From Cognatundibacterium oligocarboniphilum (GTDB lineage: Bacteria > Pseudomonadota > Gammaproteobacteria > Burkholderiales > Burkholderiaceae_D), in the NCBI RefSeq assembly GCF_013377855.1, contig NZ_JABXYJ010000008.1, positions 17,792 through 81,791 of the forward strand: 64,000 nucleotides of DNA, given 5' to 3'. The notes beneath the pieces are model-generated. The model did no database searches. It saw only the letters and a program-made list of their open reading frames with translations, and was not told the origin of the DNA. Both the position numbers and the translations under genes were made by a program. This document shows, in pieces, positions 40,801 through 50,433 of this stretch (its first letter is position 1; every line of letters starts with the position of its first letter).

Positions 40801-41889
40801 TTACATGTTCTTCAGTTCGACTAATGTCTTGAACTGATCGATCAAATCCCCTGTCCCACCGTAAATAAACAACATCAAGGCAATGCAGAGAATCAGCATT
40901 GAGAACCGGAGCGTCATCGCTCTTTTATTTGCTTCTACCGGTGCCCATTCCATAATTAACTGCGCCACATCAGGCAGCATTTCATCCATTTCCTTGTAGT
41001 CGGAGATGTCCAGCATCCGGAAGTACATTTTCTTGGCCACGATACCGGTATTGAAAATTTCCGCCTTCGAGTTGGGTCTGATCAGCAAATTATTTTGGAT
41101 TTCATCGATTTGCCAGTTCAGCCATCTCAACTTGCTCTTGAAGCGGATAGCGCTAATGGAGTCATTCAAAGACATAATCTGGCTGCCTCCGATCGAGGTC
41201 AACGCACCGACATTCACGACAAAACCGGCACCGACAAAATCCCGGTACAACTGGTAAGGCAGGACGTGATCATCCAGCCACTTGCGGAATTTTCCGGTGT
41301 AGTTATCCATAGACCAATAAACGAGAACAACTGTGGAAATCTCAACAGACACCACCAGCCACCACCAGGCTTTGACGACATGAGAGATACCAAACAGCGT
41401 AGCGCCTAGCGTTCCAAGCTGGTTGATATCGATATTCGTTTTCATGACCTCTTCTAACTTGGGTAAGACCATGAATGCCTCAATTCCGAGAAAGACATGG
41501 AAAATCAAGAACATGAAGAACGAGGCGACCAGCGTCGAGATGACACCCTTCTTGGCCTTATCCATCGCGATAATGTTCCGTCCCAGATAGCCGAGCGCAT
41601 TAGTGAGATCACCAGACTTTTCTGCTGCCGCCAAAAATGCCAGATCCTGTGGCGGAACCGTGCCGGTTATCGCTTCAGAAAACCGCCCAAAATGCACGAT
41701 CTGTTTCAGCCAGTGCGCGCACATTTTGCCGATGGTATCTTTCGCATAGCGCTGGGCATAACGTTCAATGACGGTCACAATCGCAACACCCGGCATGGAT
41801 TTCATCGTTTGAGACAAATCCTGATAGAACTCACCGCGCAGGGATTTGAATTCCCATACTGTCATTTTGAAATTGATATCGAATGCCAT
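40801..41889 (-). CDS. pilR: Type IV pilus inner-membrane platform protein, PilR-like (GspF)
   Basis: 362 residues. GspF/PilC-type architecture with two repeats (residues about 50-180 and 230-350), each with cytoplasmic helices and hydrophobic segments (LVASFFMFLIFHVFLGIEAF; LRFSMLILCIALMLFIYGG). The conserved LAFLAAAEKSGDLTNALGYL motif is present. It links the PilQ ATPase to the growing pilus. Three bases after the pilQ stop. Confidence 0.85.
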   Translation of the reverse strand: MAFDINFKMTVWEFKSLRGEFYQDLSQTMKSMPGVAIVTVIERYAQRYAKDTIGKMCAHWLKQIVHFGRFSEAITGTVPPQDLAFLAAAEKSGDLTNALGYLGRNIIAMDKAKKGVISTLVASFFMFLIFHVFLGIEAFMVLPKLEEVMKTNIDINQLGTLGATLFGISHVVKAWWWLVVSVEISTVVLVYWSMDNYTGKFRKWLDDHVLPYQLYRDFVGAGFVVNVGALTSIGGSQIMSLNDSISAIRFKSKLRWLNWQIDEIQNNLLIRPNSKAEIFNTGIVAKKMYFRMLDISDYKEMDEMLPDVAQLIMEWAPVEANKRAMTLRFSMLILCIALMLFIYGGTGDLIDQFKTLVELKNM

Positions 41890-41891
41890 GA

Positions 41892-43649
41892 TCAGGCTCC
41901 GCGTTCACGCTGATACTGCAAGAAATCGCCAAACTTTTCTTCCACAGACTTAGGGTCGAAAGTCCCTTGAGCAACGTGATACATAGCAACCTCAATCACC
42001 GTCTTACCTGTTGTGTCAGGCTCATCGAAGCGCGCTGTCTGCAACTGCTTTACATAGGTTTTGAGTTCGAGATTTTTTCCTTCGCGGATCATGTGCAGCA
42101 TGACCGCATCCAATTCCACCATTTCGGCCACGACCATCCTGCCCTTGATGCCATTAAGTTCAGGCAGTCCTTCTCGTTTACAGTTATCGCAACCCGCCGC
42201 GTTCTTTGCGTAGATTTTCGAAATATCCAATTGGAACAAGGACTCAATGAGTTGCAGGTATTCCTTTGGGTGGACGTCCGACGCGGGGAGCTTGCAACAA
42301 GGACATAACTTGGGAACCAGCGCCTGATACATCAACAGGTTCAAGAATCCAGGTGTTGCGATGATGTCACGTGGAATGCCGATTTCATCTGACACTAAGC
42401 GCATCGTTACCATGTCCAGAGCGGAAGGCGCATGGACTGTAGAGAATGCGCGGTGCCCTGATTCCGCAATGTCCCTAAACAATCCGCCACTTTCCCGATC
42501 GCGAATCTCACCAATCAACACAGCGTCCGGGTCCATGCGTTTTAATTGCCGCTTGACCGCGATGAAGGGGTCAGAAGTTTGGTCACTCAGATTGCGGGAG
42601 ACTGAAAACTGGTCAACGCCCGGCATCAGGTATTCCACCGGATCTTCTACAGTGTATTTAGAGAATGTTTCAGGCAGCATGCACATGATTGTTTGCATGG
42701 TGGTCGATTTGCCCGAGCCAACCACACCAGCCAACACAACACCGCCACCTAACCTGCGAATGACCCGCGAAATGATGTCGATTTGGCCGGGTAGGTATCC
42801 CAATTCTTCCAGTGATCGAATCGAAGTGGCTTCATCCTGCGCCAACATCCGCAAAACCACCTTGGAACCTTTTGCTGTCTGGTTGCTGGCCCAGCGGAAC
42901 AGGAATTTCTTTTTGTCCAATTCAAACGGAATTTGACATTGCTGTGGCTTGTTGGAGTTGTAGGTGTTTTCGCTTGGGGATTTACCTCTGACATTGAAGA
43001 GGTAAGCTACCGTATCCATGAGATCGGCTGTCGGCAGGTAAAATTTGCGGGGTGACGTCAGCTGGCCTTCGATACGGTAGAGAACACGCGAGTTTGGCTG
43101 AAAGTCGTTCAATTCAAAATGGATATCTGAGGCAGTATTGGCAATAGCAAACGCCGCAATACTCTCGAACATGTGCGACAGCGCCGTTTCCTGATCGCGC
43201 GTCATCATGCCCGATTTCGCTGTCTTCTTTGCTTTTGAGACCTTGTTGACTGCATCCCTGGCCAACTCAGCCATCACGGACTGGTTAGTGGCAATGTATA
43301 AGGGATTTGCGGCAGAAAATCCTTTGAGAACGAGCATTCGTTCTACTTCACGTGCCAAATCAGAATTGGCTTCAGATCGCTGACAAATGATTGAGAACTT
43401 TAACCCGGTTCCATTGACCTTGACCGGGCACAGCTTAAATCTGACCGATGGAGACATATCGATCAGTTCATACAGTTTTTCCTCGAAATCAGGTAATTCG
43501 TCGGAATGCTCATAATCGATCGGTGTGATCGATAGAGAGCTGTTGCGTGCCGGATTGGTCATTGGGGTTCCCGGAGCATTAGGATGCAGGAATACATTGC
43601 TGGCTGGTGCCGGTTTTTTCTCTAGCATTCTTTTGAACTGTGTGAGCAT
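41892..43649 (-). CDS. pilQ: Type IV pilus assembly ATPase, PilQ-like (GspE)
   Basis: 585 residues. Walker A AGVVGSGKSTTMQTIMCML, Asp box TVEDPVEYLMPGV, Walker B AVLIGEIRDRESG, His box FSTVHAPSALD, then a zinc-binding tetracysteine (CPCCK..CDNCKR). This is a full-length GspE/PilB/PilQ ATPase that drives pilus extension. It starts five bases past the pilP stop. Confidence 0.9.
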   Translation of the reverse strand: MLTQFKRMLEKKPAPASNVFLHPNAPGTPMTNPARNSSLSITPIDYEHSDELPDFEEKLYELIDMSPSVRFKLCPVKVNGTGLKFSIICQRSEANSDLAREVERMLVLKGFSAANPLYIATNQSVMAELARDAVNKVSKAKKTAKSGMMTRDQETALSHMFESIAAFAIANTASDIHFELNDFQPNSRVLYRIEGQLTSPRKFYLPTADLMDTVAYLFNVRGKSPSENTYNSNKPQQCQIPFELDKKKFLFRWASNQTAKGSKVVLRMLAQDEATSIRSLEELGYLPGQIDIISRVIRRLGGGVVLAGVVGSGKSTTMQTIMCMLPETFSKYTVEDPVEYLMPGVDQFSVSRNLSDQTSDPFIAVKRQLKRMDPDAVLIGEIRDRESGGLFRDIAESGHRAFSTVHAPSALDMVTMRLVSDEIGIPRDIIATPGFLNLLMYQALVPKLCPCCKLPASDVHPKEYLQLIESLFQLDISKIYAKNAAGCDNCKREGLPELNGIKGRMVVAEMVELDAVMLHMIREGKNLELKTYVKQLQTARFDEPDTTGKTVIEVAMYHVAQGTFDPKSVEEKFGDFLQYQRERGA

Positions 43650-43654
43650 GTCAG

Positions 43655-44131
43655 TTATTGGGTGATGAGCCTTGGATAAAAACGGGATACAGGTTGCTTT
43701 GCTTGCGATACCTGACTATCCGTTTTTGAATGCTTCACCGGCTTAGAGTGTTTCGAGGATTTACGCTTGGGTGTGGCGATTTCTGTCAGAGTGATCCCAC
43801 TGACACTGATATCCGTAACCAGTCTTCCATCAATCAGACTGCCCTTTTTAGCGGGAACCATAGAGCCATTGACATCCATAATGCCCTCGTAATCTGGACT
43901 GACACCGAAAATCGCTACGGTGCGCGGCTCGACATGAACGGGTTTTACTGGGGCATCTAACTTTGGCAAAATGGTCGGCTTGACCTCGCCGGATGACTTG
44001 GCCAATTCCTCCTTCATTTTGGAGACAGTAATCTTGGATTCCAGATCAAGCATGTCACCCAAGGTTTGTTGCGCATGCGAAACGGTGGACACCAGCATGA
44101 AAGAAGCAATGATCATTTTGAAAAATGGCAT
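43655..44131 (-). CDS. pilP: PilP-like pilus assembly protein
   Basis: 158 residues from ATG 44129-44131 with GAGGGTG upstream; an ATG six codons earlier overlaps the pilO stop. Signal peptide MIIASFMLVSTVSHAQ, then a region with the GspC/PilP-like pattern VAIFGVSPDYEGIMDVNGSM, PAKKGSLIDGRLVTDIS. The tail is Lys/Ser-rich. PilP links the inner-membrane platform to the secretin. Confidence 0.8.
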   Translation of the reverse strand: MPFFKMIIASFMLVSTVSHAQQTLGDMLDLESKITVSKMKEELAKSSGEVKPTILPKLDAPVKPVHVEPRTVAIFGVSPDYEGIMDVNGSMVPAKKGSLIDGRLVTDISVSGITLTEIATPKRKSSKHSKPVKHSKTDSQVSQAKQPVSRFYPRLITQ

Positions 44132-44148
44132 AACACCCTCGGTATTCA

Positions 44149-45438
44149 TTAATTAGGTTTTGAAAAATTTTGACCTTGCACTTCCACTTTGACCATCGAC
44201 TGCTTGATGCCGTATTCCGCATTTTTGTTCACGTTGTAGGCAATCTTTTCGACAATGGCCGTCTTCGGAAACTTCTGAAATATTTCCGTCATCCGCAATG
44301 GGCCATTGGCACTCCATGGCGCAGACTTCAATGGCGGGGCAGTCAGTTGAGACTCATCAAAGGTGGCATTAAGCGCGATGGTCTTGTAGTCACCAATGCC
44401 AGGCGCACCCACGGCGAACACTTTTTGCAGAACGCTCTGAAATGATATATTTGAGGCTGCGATCGGTTCTGCCGCCGCCAGAGAATCACCCATCGGCAGG
44501 AATGGCAAACTACTGAATTCTTTCAAGGCGCTGATCGTTTGCAGATCATTTTTGAAAATCACGTTTTTGAACTTGAATGGTTCCGCAGCCTCTAAAAAGG
44601 ATTTGTTATTGGCTTCACTGTTGCTACCCTTGCGCAGTGAAATATCGCAGGTCACCAATTTCTGACCTGAAATCCCACACTCAAATTTATTAACATCCCA
44701 TCCACCAATGGACGATGGAATGCTTAAAATCAGGCGATTCAATGCCGGCACATCAGCTGCCAGCAATACAAAATCTTTCTTCTTTTGTGCAAGAGCTTCG
44801 TCATAAATCTGTTGTGCCGATTTTTGCTTCGACGCCATTTCCTCATTGAGTTTTTTCTGACGGTACTTTGCAAATTGTTGATAACCAAAATCACCGGCTA
44901 AATACAGGGCTACTGCTGCCAACACCAAAGTCAACGGATTAACGTAGTTACTGCCAACCTTCTTTAGTTCAGCATATTCCGTGGCAGCCTTAGCCAATTC
45001 GTGAATGGTGTATTCGATGGAATCGATACCAACCACATCGCCATAAATATTGAAGCCGGAATCGCCGCATGAGTGCTGGAATGCTTCGATATGCGCTGCT
45101 ATGTCTTTGGGTTCCAGCAGAGAATCAAAACCTTTTACCGGACGACCCTGAAATACACCACAAAGCAAGATAGATTCAGACCCCGGCACAGTCAATACCG
45201 CCAGCGCGCCACCTTCGGGATGCGCTGATGCAAAAGCAATCGCCGCTGAAAATACGGGTTTGTTTTTAGACGTAACCTTGTCTTCGATTGGTAAAATGCC
45301 ATAGGCAAACGAAGCAACGGAGTTCCAATACCACTTCCCCTTTTTAGCGCGGACCTCTTTGGCGATCGATCCGGAACTGATCATGACTGACCAGTCAAGG
45401 CCAGTCGCCAGCGATTTGTCATCAACTGTAAAAATCAT
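44149..45438 (-). CDS. pilO: PilO-like pilus assembly protein
   Basis: 429 residues. Cytoplasmic N-terminal half (SVMISSGSIAKEVRAKKGKW, GALAVLTVPGSESILLCGVF), a membrane helix near residue 175 (LTLVLAAVALYLAGDFGY), a coiled coil (RQKKLNEEMASKQKSAQQIY) and a periplasmic domain. This is the pattern of IncI-type PilO2. Overlaps pilN by ATGA. Confidence 0.85.
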   Translation of the reverse strand: MIFTVDDKSLATGLDWSVMISSGSIAKEVRAKKGKWYWNSVASFAYGILPIEDKVTSKNKPVFSAAIAFASAHPEGGALAVLTVPGSESILLCGVFQGRPVKGFDSLLEPKDIAAHIEAFQHSCGDSGFNIYGDVVGIDSIEYTIHELAKAATEYAELKKVGSNYVNPLTLVLAAVALYLAGDFGYQQFAKYRQKKLNEEMASKQKSAQQIYDEALAQKKKDFVLLAADVPALNRLILSIPSSIGGWDVNKFECGISGQKLVTCDISLRKGSNSEANNKSFLEAAEPFKFKNVIFKNDLQTISALKEFSSLPFLPMGDSLAAAEPIAASNISFQSVLQKVFAVGAPGIGDYKTIALNATFDESQLTAPPLKSAPWSANGPLRMTEIFQKFPKTAIVEKIAYNVNKNAEYGIKQSMVKVEVQGQNFSKPN

Positions 45439-47183
45439 TTGACCCTACCATTGTCGGAAATGGCGGCTGATACGAGTACCAGCGTGATGACATTTTCTTC
45501 TGAGGCAATGGACGAACCACCCAAGATGCCCGGAACGCCGTCGCCCAGGGTGCGCTGGTCATACTGGTGCGTTTTCTTTTCGAAACCAGCCAGAATCAGG
45601 GTAGAACCATTTCTGATAGAAACTTCCTGCAGGGTGAGGCCATTTGCCGATTTATTCGGGAGCTGCACCGACTGCATCGTGCTGCCGGAACCAGAGGTGA
45701 AGACGACCAGATTTTGCAAAGCACTCTGATCGATAGCGAATGTCAGATCAACGTTATCCGAAGTAGAAATCTTCGGATACAACATCATTTTCAGACCGAC
45801 CTGATCCTGTGCCGTTGAAATTCCTGGCGTGCCACCGCCGCCTGCGAGTGATGCTGTGCCGGGTGTGGTCGAACTGACGTAGCTGAAAGTGTTGGTAATG
45901 TTGTAGTAAATTGCTTTGCGGTTTTTAGCGCGCAACGGTACTTCCTGTGAAGTAAAGACTTTTCCGTAGTCTTTCAATGCCTTTACCACCACGGCAGATC
46001 CGGTTGCTTTTCCTGACAATACGTTCACGCCAATACTGGCAGCATTGGTATTGGTCAGGGTTGCCGCGGGACTGGACGTGACATTCAAATTCGGCAGATT
46101 CTGCAATGCTGCGTTTGCGATGGCTGTGATATCGAGACTGTTTTCAACTGAATTATTGGTCGTGACCTGAACAGTCTGGACTTTGAAAGTCACTTCCCTA
46201 GAAGCGTTTCCAATCTCTGCCTTGATGATTGCATCTGCCGAATCGATCACATCGGCTGTATCGGTAATGGTGATGGTGCCAGAGGCTTTGTTTGGGATCA
46301 CCACACCGGATTTGGTGACCAATGCGTTTAGACTCTCAACAAGGGACGTCAATTCATTGACATCCCGGCTTTCGTTTTTAACCGGGGATGCACCTGGCTT
46401 CTGACTGATGACATTGGAGTTTGTCGATCCGCCTGCAGAGGCGTCAAAGGATGTGGAATAGCTACCCATCGCACTTGTGAACGGGGTTTCCCACGTCTTC
46501 GTCACAAAGCGGTAGAACTTGATGGTATTGGTAGAATCATCGTATTTCCAGCGAATCCCCAATCGCACCGTAATCAGGTCCAAGATTTGAGATAAAGGCG
46601 CTTCTATACGCGGAAAATCAAAGCTGTAAGGCGTATCCACTTCCTTTTTGGTAACAGAACTTGGATTGGCAAAATCAGTGCCGGCAGATAATTGCGGCAG
46701 TGGTTGAGATCCGTTCACTGGCAATGTTTGCGCAGTGCCAATCGGCAATGGAGCGTTAGCCGTTTGCTTGGAGGATTGTGAAGACAGATTCTTTGGAAGC
46801 AGCATACTGTCGTCAATAAACACATCAGGTGCAATGGACACCATGATGTTGGTGGCCAGCATAATCCGTTCTGCCGCGGCTGCGAGTGAAATCCGGCTGT
46901 CAGGAAACAAGACTGCTGTTTTCACGCCCTTCTGGAGCGCGCGCGGCAATGCAACACTTCTCGCCAACGGTACTGAGCGGCCAGCAATATAGGCCAGGTT
47001 GACTTCTTGATCTCTCTCACGTTCCTGACGAGATTTCACAGGATTGGCCTTTTTCAGGTAGAAATCTGCCTGATCGATTGCCTGTGCAGTTTGCACATCA
47101 ACTTTGTCTTTGATTGGTTTCGAAACGCAACCCGACAATAAAAGTTCTGTGCAAACAGAGAGCAAAAGGAATTTATTCTTCAT
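45435..47183 (-). CDS. pilN: Outer-membrane secretin lipoprotein, PilN-like
   Basis: 582 residues. Lipoprotein signal ending in LLSGC, periplasmic N domains (LSQILDLITVRLGIRWKYDD, then SGTITITDTADVIDSADAII), and a C-terminal secretin domain with VPLRAKNRKAIYYNITNTF, LKMMLYPKIS, and VSIRNGSTLILAGFEKKTHQ ending in VITLVLVSAAIS. PilN-type proteins form the outer-membrane pore for the thin pilus. Confidence 0.92.
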   Translation of the reverse strand: MKNKFLLLSVCTELLLSGCVSKPIKDKVDVQTAQAIDQADFYLKKANPVKSRQERERDQEVNLAYIAGRSVPLARSVALPRALQKGVKTAVLFPDSRISLAAAAERIMLATNIMVSIAPDVFIDDSMLLPKNLSSQSSKQTANAPLPIGTAQTLPVNGSQPLPQLSAGTDFANPSSVTKKEVDTPYSFDFPRIEAPLSQILDLITVRLGIRWKYDDSTNTIKFYRFVTKTWETPFTSAMGSYSTSFDASAGGSTNSNVISQKPGASPVKNESRDVNELTSLVESLNALVTKSGVVIPNKASGTITITDTADVIDSADAIIKAEIGNASREVTFKVQTVQVTTNNSVENSLDITAIANAALQNLPNLNVTSSPAATLTNTNAASIGVNVLSGKATGSAVVVKALKDYGKVFTSQEVPLRAKNRKAIYYNITNTFSYVSSTTPGTASLAGGGGTPGISTAQDQVGLKMMLYPKISTSDNVDLTFAIDQSALQNLVVFTSGSGSTMQSVQLPNKSANGLTLQEVSIRNGSTLILAGFEKKTHQYDQRTLGDGVPGILGGSSIASEENVITLVLVSAAISDNGRVK

Positions 47184-47197
47184 TGTGGAATCTCTTA

Positions 47198-47791
47198 TTA
47201 ATCGTTTAGATTACATTTGGTGGTTTCGCGGACTATGCGGGTGACGTTATTCCTGTAAAAGCAGGGCTTGAGCGACAAATCAGTGAGGGTAGTGGAAGCC
47301 AGTAAATTCCTCACTGCCTGCTTATAATTGCCGTGAAAATGGTCAGGAGAATCGATTGGCACATCTTTGTCCACGTCCCAGACTGCGACCCATCCGATTT
47401 GCTTGCTCCACGTCTCAATCAATTGCCGGAAAGTGTTTTCGCTCAGATTGGTGTCCCAGTCGCGGACCTGGGTGACTGGAAGCACTGCATCGACCGTCGC
47501 TCCCGCATTTTGGTCGGCATGCCTGTCACCGGTACTCTCGGAAATATTAATTTCTTTGACGTCGCTGACTTTGGAAGGTGAGCCAGTATTTGTGGCTATT
47601 GGTTGAACCGACACTTTTTGACTGACATTGCAATCATCATTTGATTGAAAGAGGTTTGCATTCTTGTTGCTGGTATTCCAGGCTTCTCCGATTCCTTCTT
47701 TATTCTTAACACACACCGTGCCGCTGATTGCAGTATTCATACTCAGGCAAGTCAGTATGCAAAAAATGAGTTTAGAGGTTGCGTGCATCAT
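47198..47791 (-). CDS. PilL/TcpQ-like secreted pilus protein
   Basis: 197 residues with a signal peptide (IFCILTCLSMNTAISGTVC). The C-terminal domain is TcpQ-like: VRDWDTNLSENTFRQLIETW, IGWVAVWDVDKDVPI, FHGNYKQAVRNLLASTTLTD, then the last Cys pair. TcpQ domains chaperone or guide the secretin in the outer membrane. First gene of the pilN-onward operon, with its promoter probably in 47792-48025. Confidence 0.75.
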   Translation of the reverse strand: MMHATSKLIFCILTCLSMNTAISGTVCVKNKEGIGEAWNTSNKNANLFQSNDDCNVSQKVSVQPIATNTGSPSKVSDVKEINISESTGDRHADQNAGATVDAVLPVTQVRDWDTNLSENTFRQLIETWSKQIGWVAVWDVDKDVPIDSPDHFHGNYKQAVRNLLASTTLTDLSLKPCFYRNNVTRIVRETTKCNLND

Positions 47792-48025
47792 CTATCCAAT
47801 CTATAACTGTCATTCGTAAATACTTCTGTTCGATTGATATGTTGCAGGAAGAATTCGAAATTTTGATGATGAAAGCTATGCGAAATATCTCCGCTTTTGT
47901 GTAAATCCAAATGGATTTCAGCATCGAACCCATTTGCGCGATTTCGCGGGTGAGAAATTTGATTTATCGGGAATGTCTGTCAAAATGGTTTTCATCCGCT
48001 AAGGGATTTTTAACAGGAGAAAAAC

Positions 48026-48319
48026 ATGCTGCAACTCAAAAAGGAAATCGATCTGCTGGTCGATCATTCCGAATTACAAACTGCGCTGGGAAGAATTTTG
48101 GTGCTTGTCTCTGCTGTCATCTGTGCTCAGGCTTGCTTGCTCGACCAATTGGAGTACGGCTTCAAATCATTGAGCGCTCTGTCGCTGGGCGTATTCTTTT
48201 TACTGACCAGCTATATCATAGAAAATAGCGAAGGGACGATGAAATCGCTTCGCTATTTGACCTTGGGGTTCGGGTTGGTTTTGTTTATCGTTTTTCAGAC
48301 TCTGGCGATGCTTTGCTGA
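48026..48319 (+). CDS. Small membrane protein, divergent from the pil operon
   Basis: 97 residues from ATG 48026, with AGGAGAAAA upstream. A cytoplasmic N-terminal helix and three hydrophobic segments. It is the only plus-strand gene within the pilus/secretion block, and its 3' end overlaps the end of the PilL2-like gene by 35 bases. It could be an exclusion or immunity protein, as such genes are often small membrane proteins next to transfer operons, but nothing proves this. Confidence 0.6.
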   Translation: MLQLKKEIDLLVDHSELQTALGRILVLVSAVICAQACLLDQLEYGFKSLSALSLGVFFLLTSYIIENSEGTMKSLRYLTLGFGLVLFIVFQTLAMLC

Positions 48320-49595
48320 TGCTACCTGGATTCGATGATGCTATGCGCCAGAGATAAACGCCTTGATCAACAACTTCTACCAGTGTTGCGGATTGAGGTG
48401 TTGATATTTTCCACTCTGGTGACACCGCGCTGATAGTGCATTCATTCTTTACCCAAACGCAGTTGTTGCTTTGGGACATGGCATTGATGAACTTGACTTC
48501 AGGCAGCTGATGAGCAAATGAAAAAATTGTTTTTCCATTTTGTTCTTCCACTTTTCTCAAGCCTAACTGATTATTGAGTTTGACCTGTGGGACATGGTTG
48601 AATACACGCTTCACCTCAACCGCATTTCCTGACTGATTCCGGATTTCGAAATTTTCCAGAATTGGTATACGGTACTCCACCGTTGACACTTTTGACGGTT
48701 GAACAGTCGTTTTCCTATTCAAATCCATGATTTCAATATGATCGCTGCTATTGCTCAGGATAATGGCTGTCTGACCATTCGACTGTGCAATTTCTTTCAC
48801 ATGAACAGTATCGAGCACGCGATCTGTATCTGCGAGGGAATTGACCTGCGATGCTTTCGAAGTGGCATCCGCAACCTCTGGCAATTCACCGACGGTCACA
48901 TTGGCAGTAGTCCTATCCTGACTCTGATTTTCGAGAACAATCGAAAACCCTTTAGGCGGTGCTTCCCGTAAATACAATGTTTTGGAATTGGAATCCATTT
49001 CAAGCCAGCTTGACGAAGCTGTCATGAGTCGGTCAAGCACGACAACCCATGATTCACCCTTTTGCGAATTGATAGCGACTGTCTGGGTGGTATTAATCCC
49101 CCTGTCTGCTGAACCGCTCCATCCATGCGGAGCTAATGCCTTCAGTGCCTCGCGCAATTGTAGCTGACCTGGGAGGGCATTATTGATCGCCACATCGGGG
49201 GGCAAACCATTTAAGAAAGCGATTCTGCCGAAGGTACCTGAGAAAGTCTTCGCTGCTAAATCACCGTTAGCGCGGTTTTGCTCATTGGCGATCGTTTGTT
49301 TGGTGGCACCCTGCCAAACGATACGGAAAGCATCACCCCCGGTGTAACCTTCGATCACGTCCGGTACACCTTTGATTGTGTAATAAGGGCCGCGCATATT
49401 TACTGGATATTTATCGATGAAAAGTAACTGTTGATCCTTGGGCTGAATGTAAGTCGTATCGCCGTCGTTAAACACATTCATCGGCCTGTTATTTTTGCCG
49501 TTCACCACATAATTGAAATCATAAGGGTCATTGGCATCCATTGCGTAGGCCGAAGATGTAAACAGAAACAATACAGGAACTATGCACTTAAACAT
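48285..49595 (-). CDS. PilL2-like protein with VirB9-like N-terminus and TcpQ-like domain
   Basis: 436 residues from ATG 49593-49595. After a signal peptide (VPVLFLFTSSAYA) comes a stretch, PYDFNYVVNGKNNRPMNVFN followed by DGDTTYIQPK, that resembles the N-terminal strand region of VirB9/TrbG. Then a TcpQ-like part follows (LREALKALAPHGWSG, WVVVLDRLMTASSSWLEMDS). The C-terminal half is unassigned. It probably binds the outer-membrane pore. Confidence 0.55.
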   Translation of the reverse strand: MFKCIVPVLFLFTSSAYAMDANDPYDFNYVVNGKNNRPMNVFNDGDTTYIQPKDQQLLFIDKYPVNMRGPYYTIKGVPDVIEGYTGGDAFRIVWQGATKQTIANEQNRANGDLAAKTFSGTFGRIAFLNGLPPDVAINNALPGQLQLREALKALAPHGWSGSADRGINTTQTVAINSQKGESWVVVLDRLMTASSSWLEMDSNSKTLYLREAPPKGFSIVLENQSQDRTTANVTVGELPEVADATSKASQVNSLADTDRVLDTVHVKEIAQSNGQTAIILSNSSDHIEIMDLNRKTTVQPSKVSTVEYRIPILENFEIRNQSGNAVEVKRVFNHVPQVKLNNQLGLRKVEEQNGKTIFSFAHQLPEVKFINAMSQSNNCVWVKNECTISAVSPEWKISTPQSATLVEVVDQGVYLWRIASSNPGSISKASPESEKR

Positions 49596-49599
49596 CTGA

Positions 49600-50433
49600 T
49601 TACCTTTTAAGATTTTCAATTTCATTATATTTGACCGTGAATGCTTGCAGATACTGCCCGCCACGTGCTGGATTTACACAGTCGTGATAACACTTTACTG
49701 CTGCCGTCCAATTACCTAACTGTCCGTACAGCTGGACAAGGATTTTTTTAGAAGCCAGGATATTGGTCGATGGCTGCAACGCCTGCCACGGCGACTCAAA
49801 TAAACCGGAGTGGAACTTCCAGCTAATTTGCGTTATCCCGATATCGAAATTGGTAATTCCCGCACGCAGTAATTCCAAAATTTTTTTGTATGCTTCTTCT
49901 CTGGTTGCGAAAAATAAGCTTTGACCATTGACGTTTAACGTCCAGGGCCACGGATATCCCTTGAATGAACTTTCAACCAGAGCGATCGCGCCAACCACTT
50001 TTGCCAAGCCGGGGTCTGGTATTACCAGCTGAATAATGGCGTGCTTCGAGGCACAGGCCCACTCCCCTCTTCGTTCCGCGACCGATAGCTCCTGAGCATC
50101 CTTAAATTCCGGATCGTAGAGATAACCATTCCGAACCAACAATTCCGACAAGGAAATCCACTCGTTTCCCATTTGCACATACGGCCGGTTTTGCGAATAG
50201 GCAACATTTTTTCCGACAATGTTTTGCGCCCAACTCAGGAATTCGTACTTCGTGCAATATTGCACTGCCGTTCCGGGGAGCACTATTTCTCTGTTCGATT
50301 CTTCCTCATTGACCAAAATTCGGTTGGGTGACAGAACTCTGCTAACTGTTGAGGATTGCACCAACGAACTCCACAAAATGATCAACACGCATACAGCGAA
50401 CTTAATCACGATATGGTTCCATGTAAAATTCAC
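49600..50433 (-). CDS. Lytic transglycosylase fused to an SNase-like domain
   Basis: 277 residues with a signal peptide (KFAVCVLIILWSSLVQSS). Residues about 28-130 resemble a staphylococcal-nuclease-like OB fold: VSRVLSPNRILV, an IVGKNVAYS strand, SLSELLVRNGYLYD, LSVAERRGEWA; the catalytic Asp, Arg and Glu residues seem absent. Residues about 135-270 form an SLT/VirB1-like domain (KVVGAIALVESSFKGYPWPW, FDIGITQISWKFHSG). The Glu in VESSF is the expected catalytic acid. It would open peptidoglycan for the secretion system. The start overlaps virB10 by 32 bases; a GTG at 50407-50409 is also possible. Confidence 0.75.
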   Translation of the reverse strand: MNFTWNHIVIKFAVCVLIILWSSLVQSSTVSRVLSPNRILVNEEESNREIVLPGTAVQYCTKYEFLSWAQNIVGKNVAYSQNRPYVQMGNEWISLSELLVRNGYLYDPEFKDAQELSVAERRGEWACASKHAIIQLVIPDPGLAKVVGAIALVESSFKGYPWPWTLNVNGQSLFFATREEAYKKILELLRAGITNFDIGITQISWKFHSGLFESPWQALQPSTNILASKKILVQLYGQLGNWTAAVKCYHDCVNPARGGQYLQAFTVKYNEIENLKR

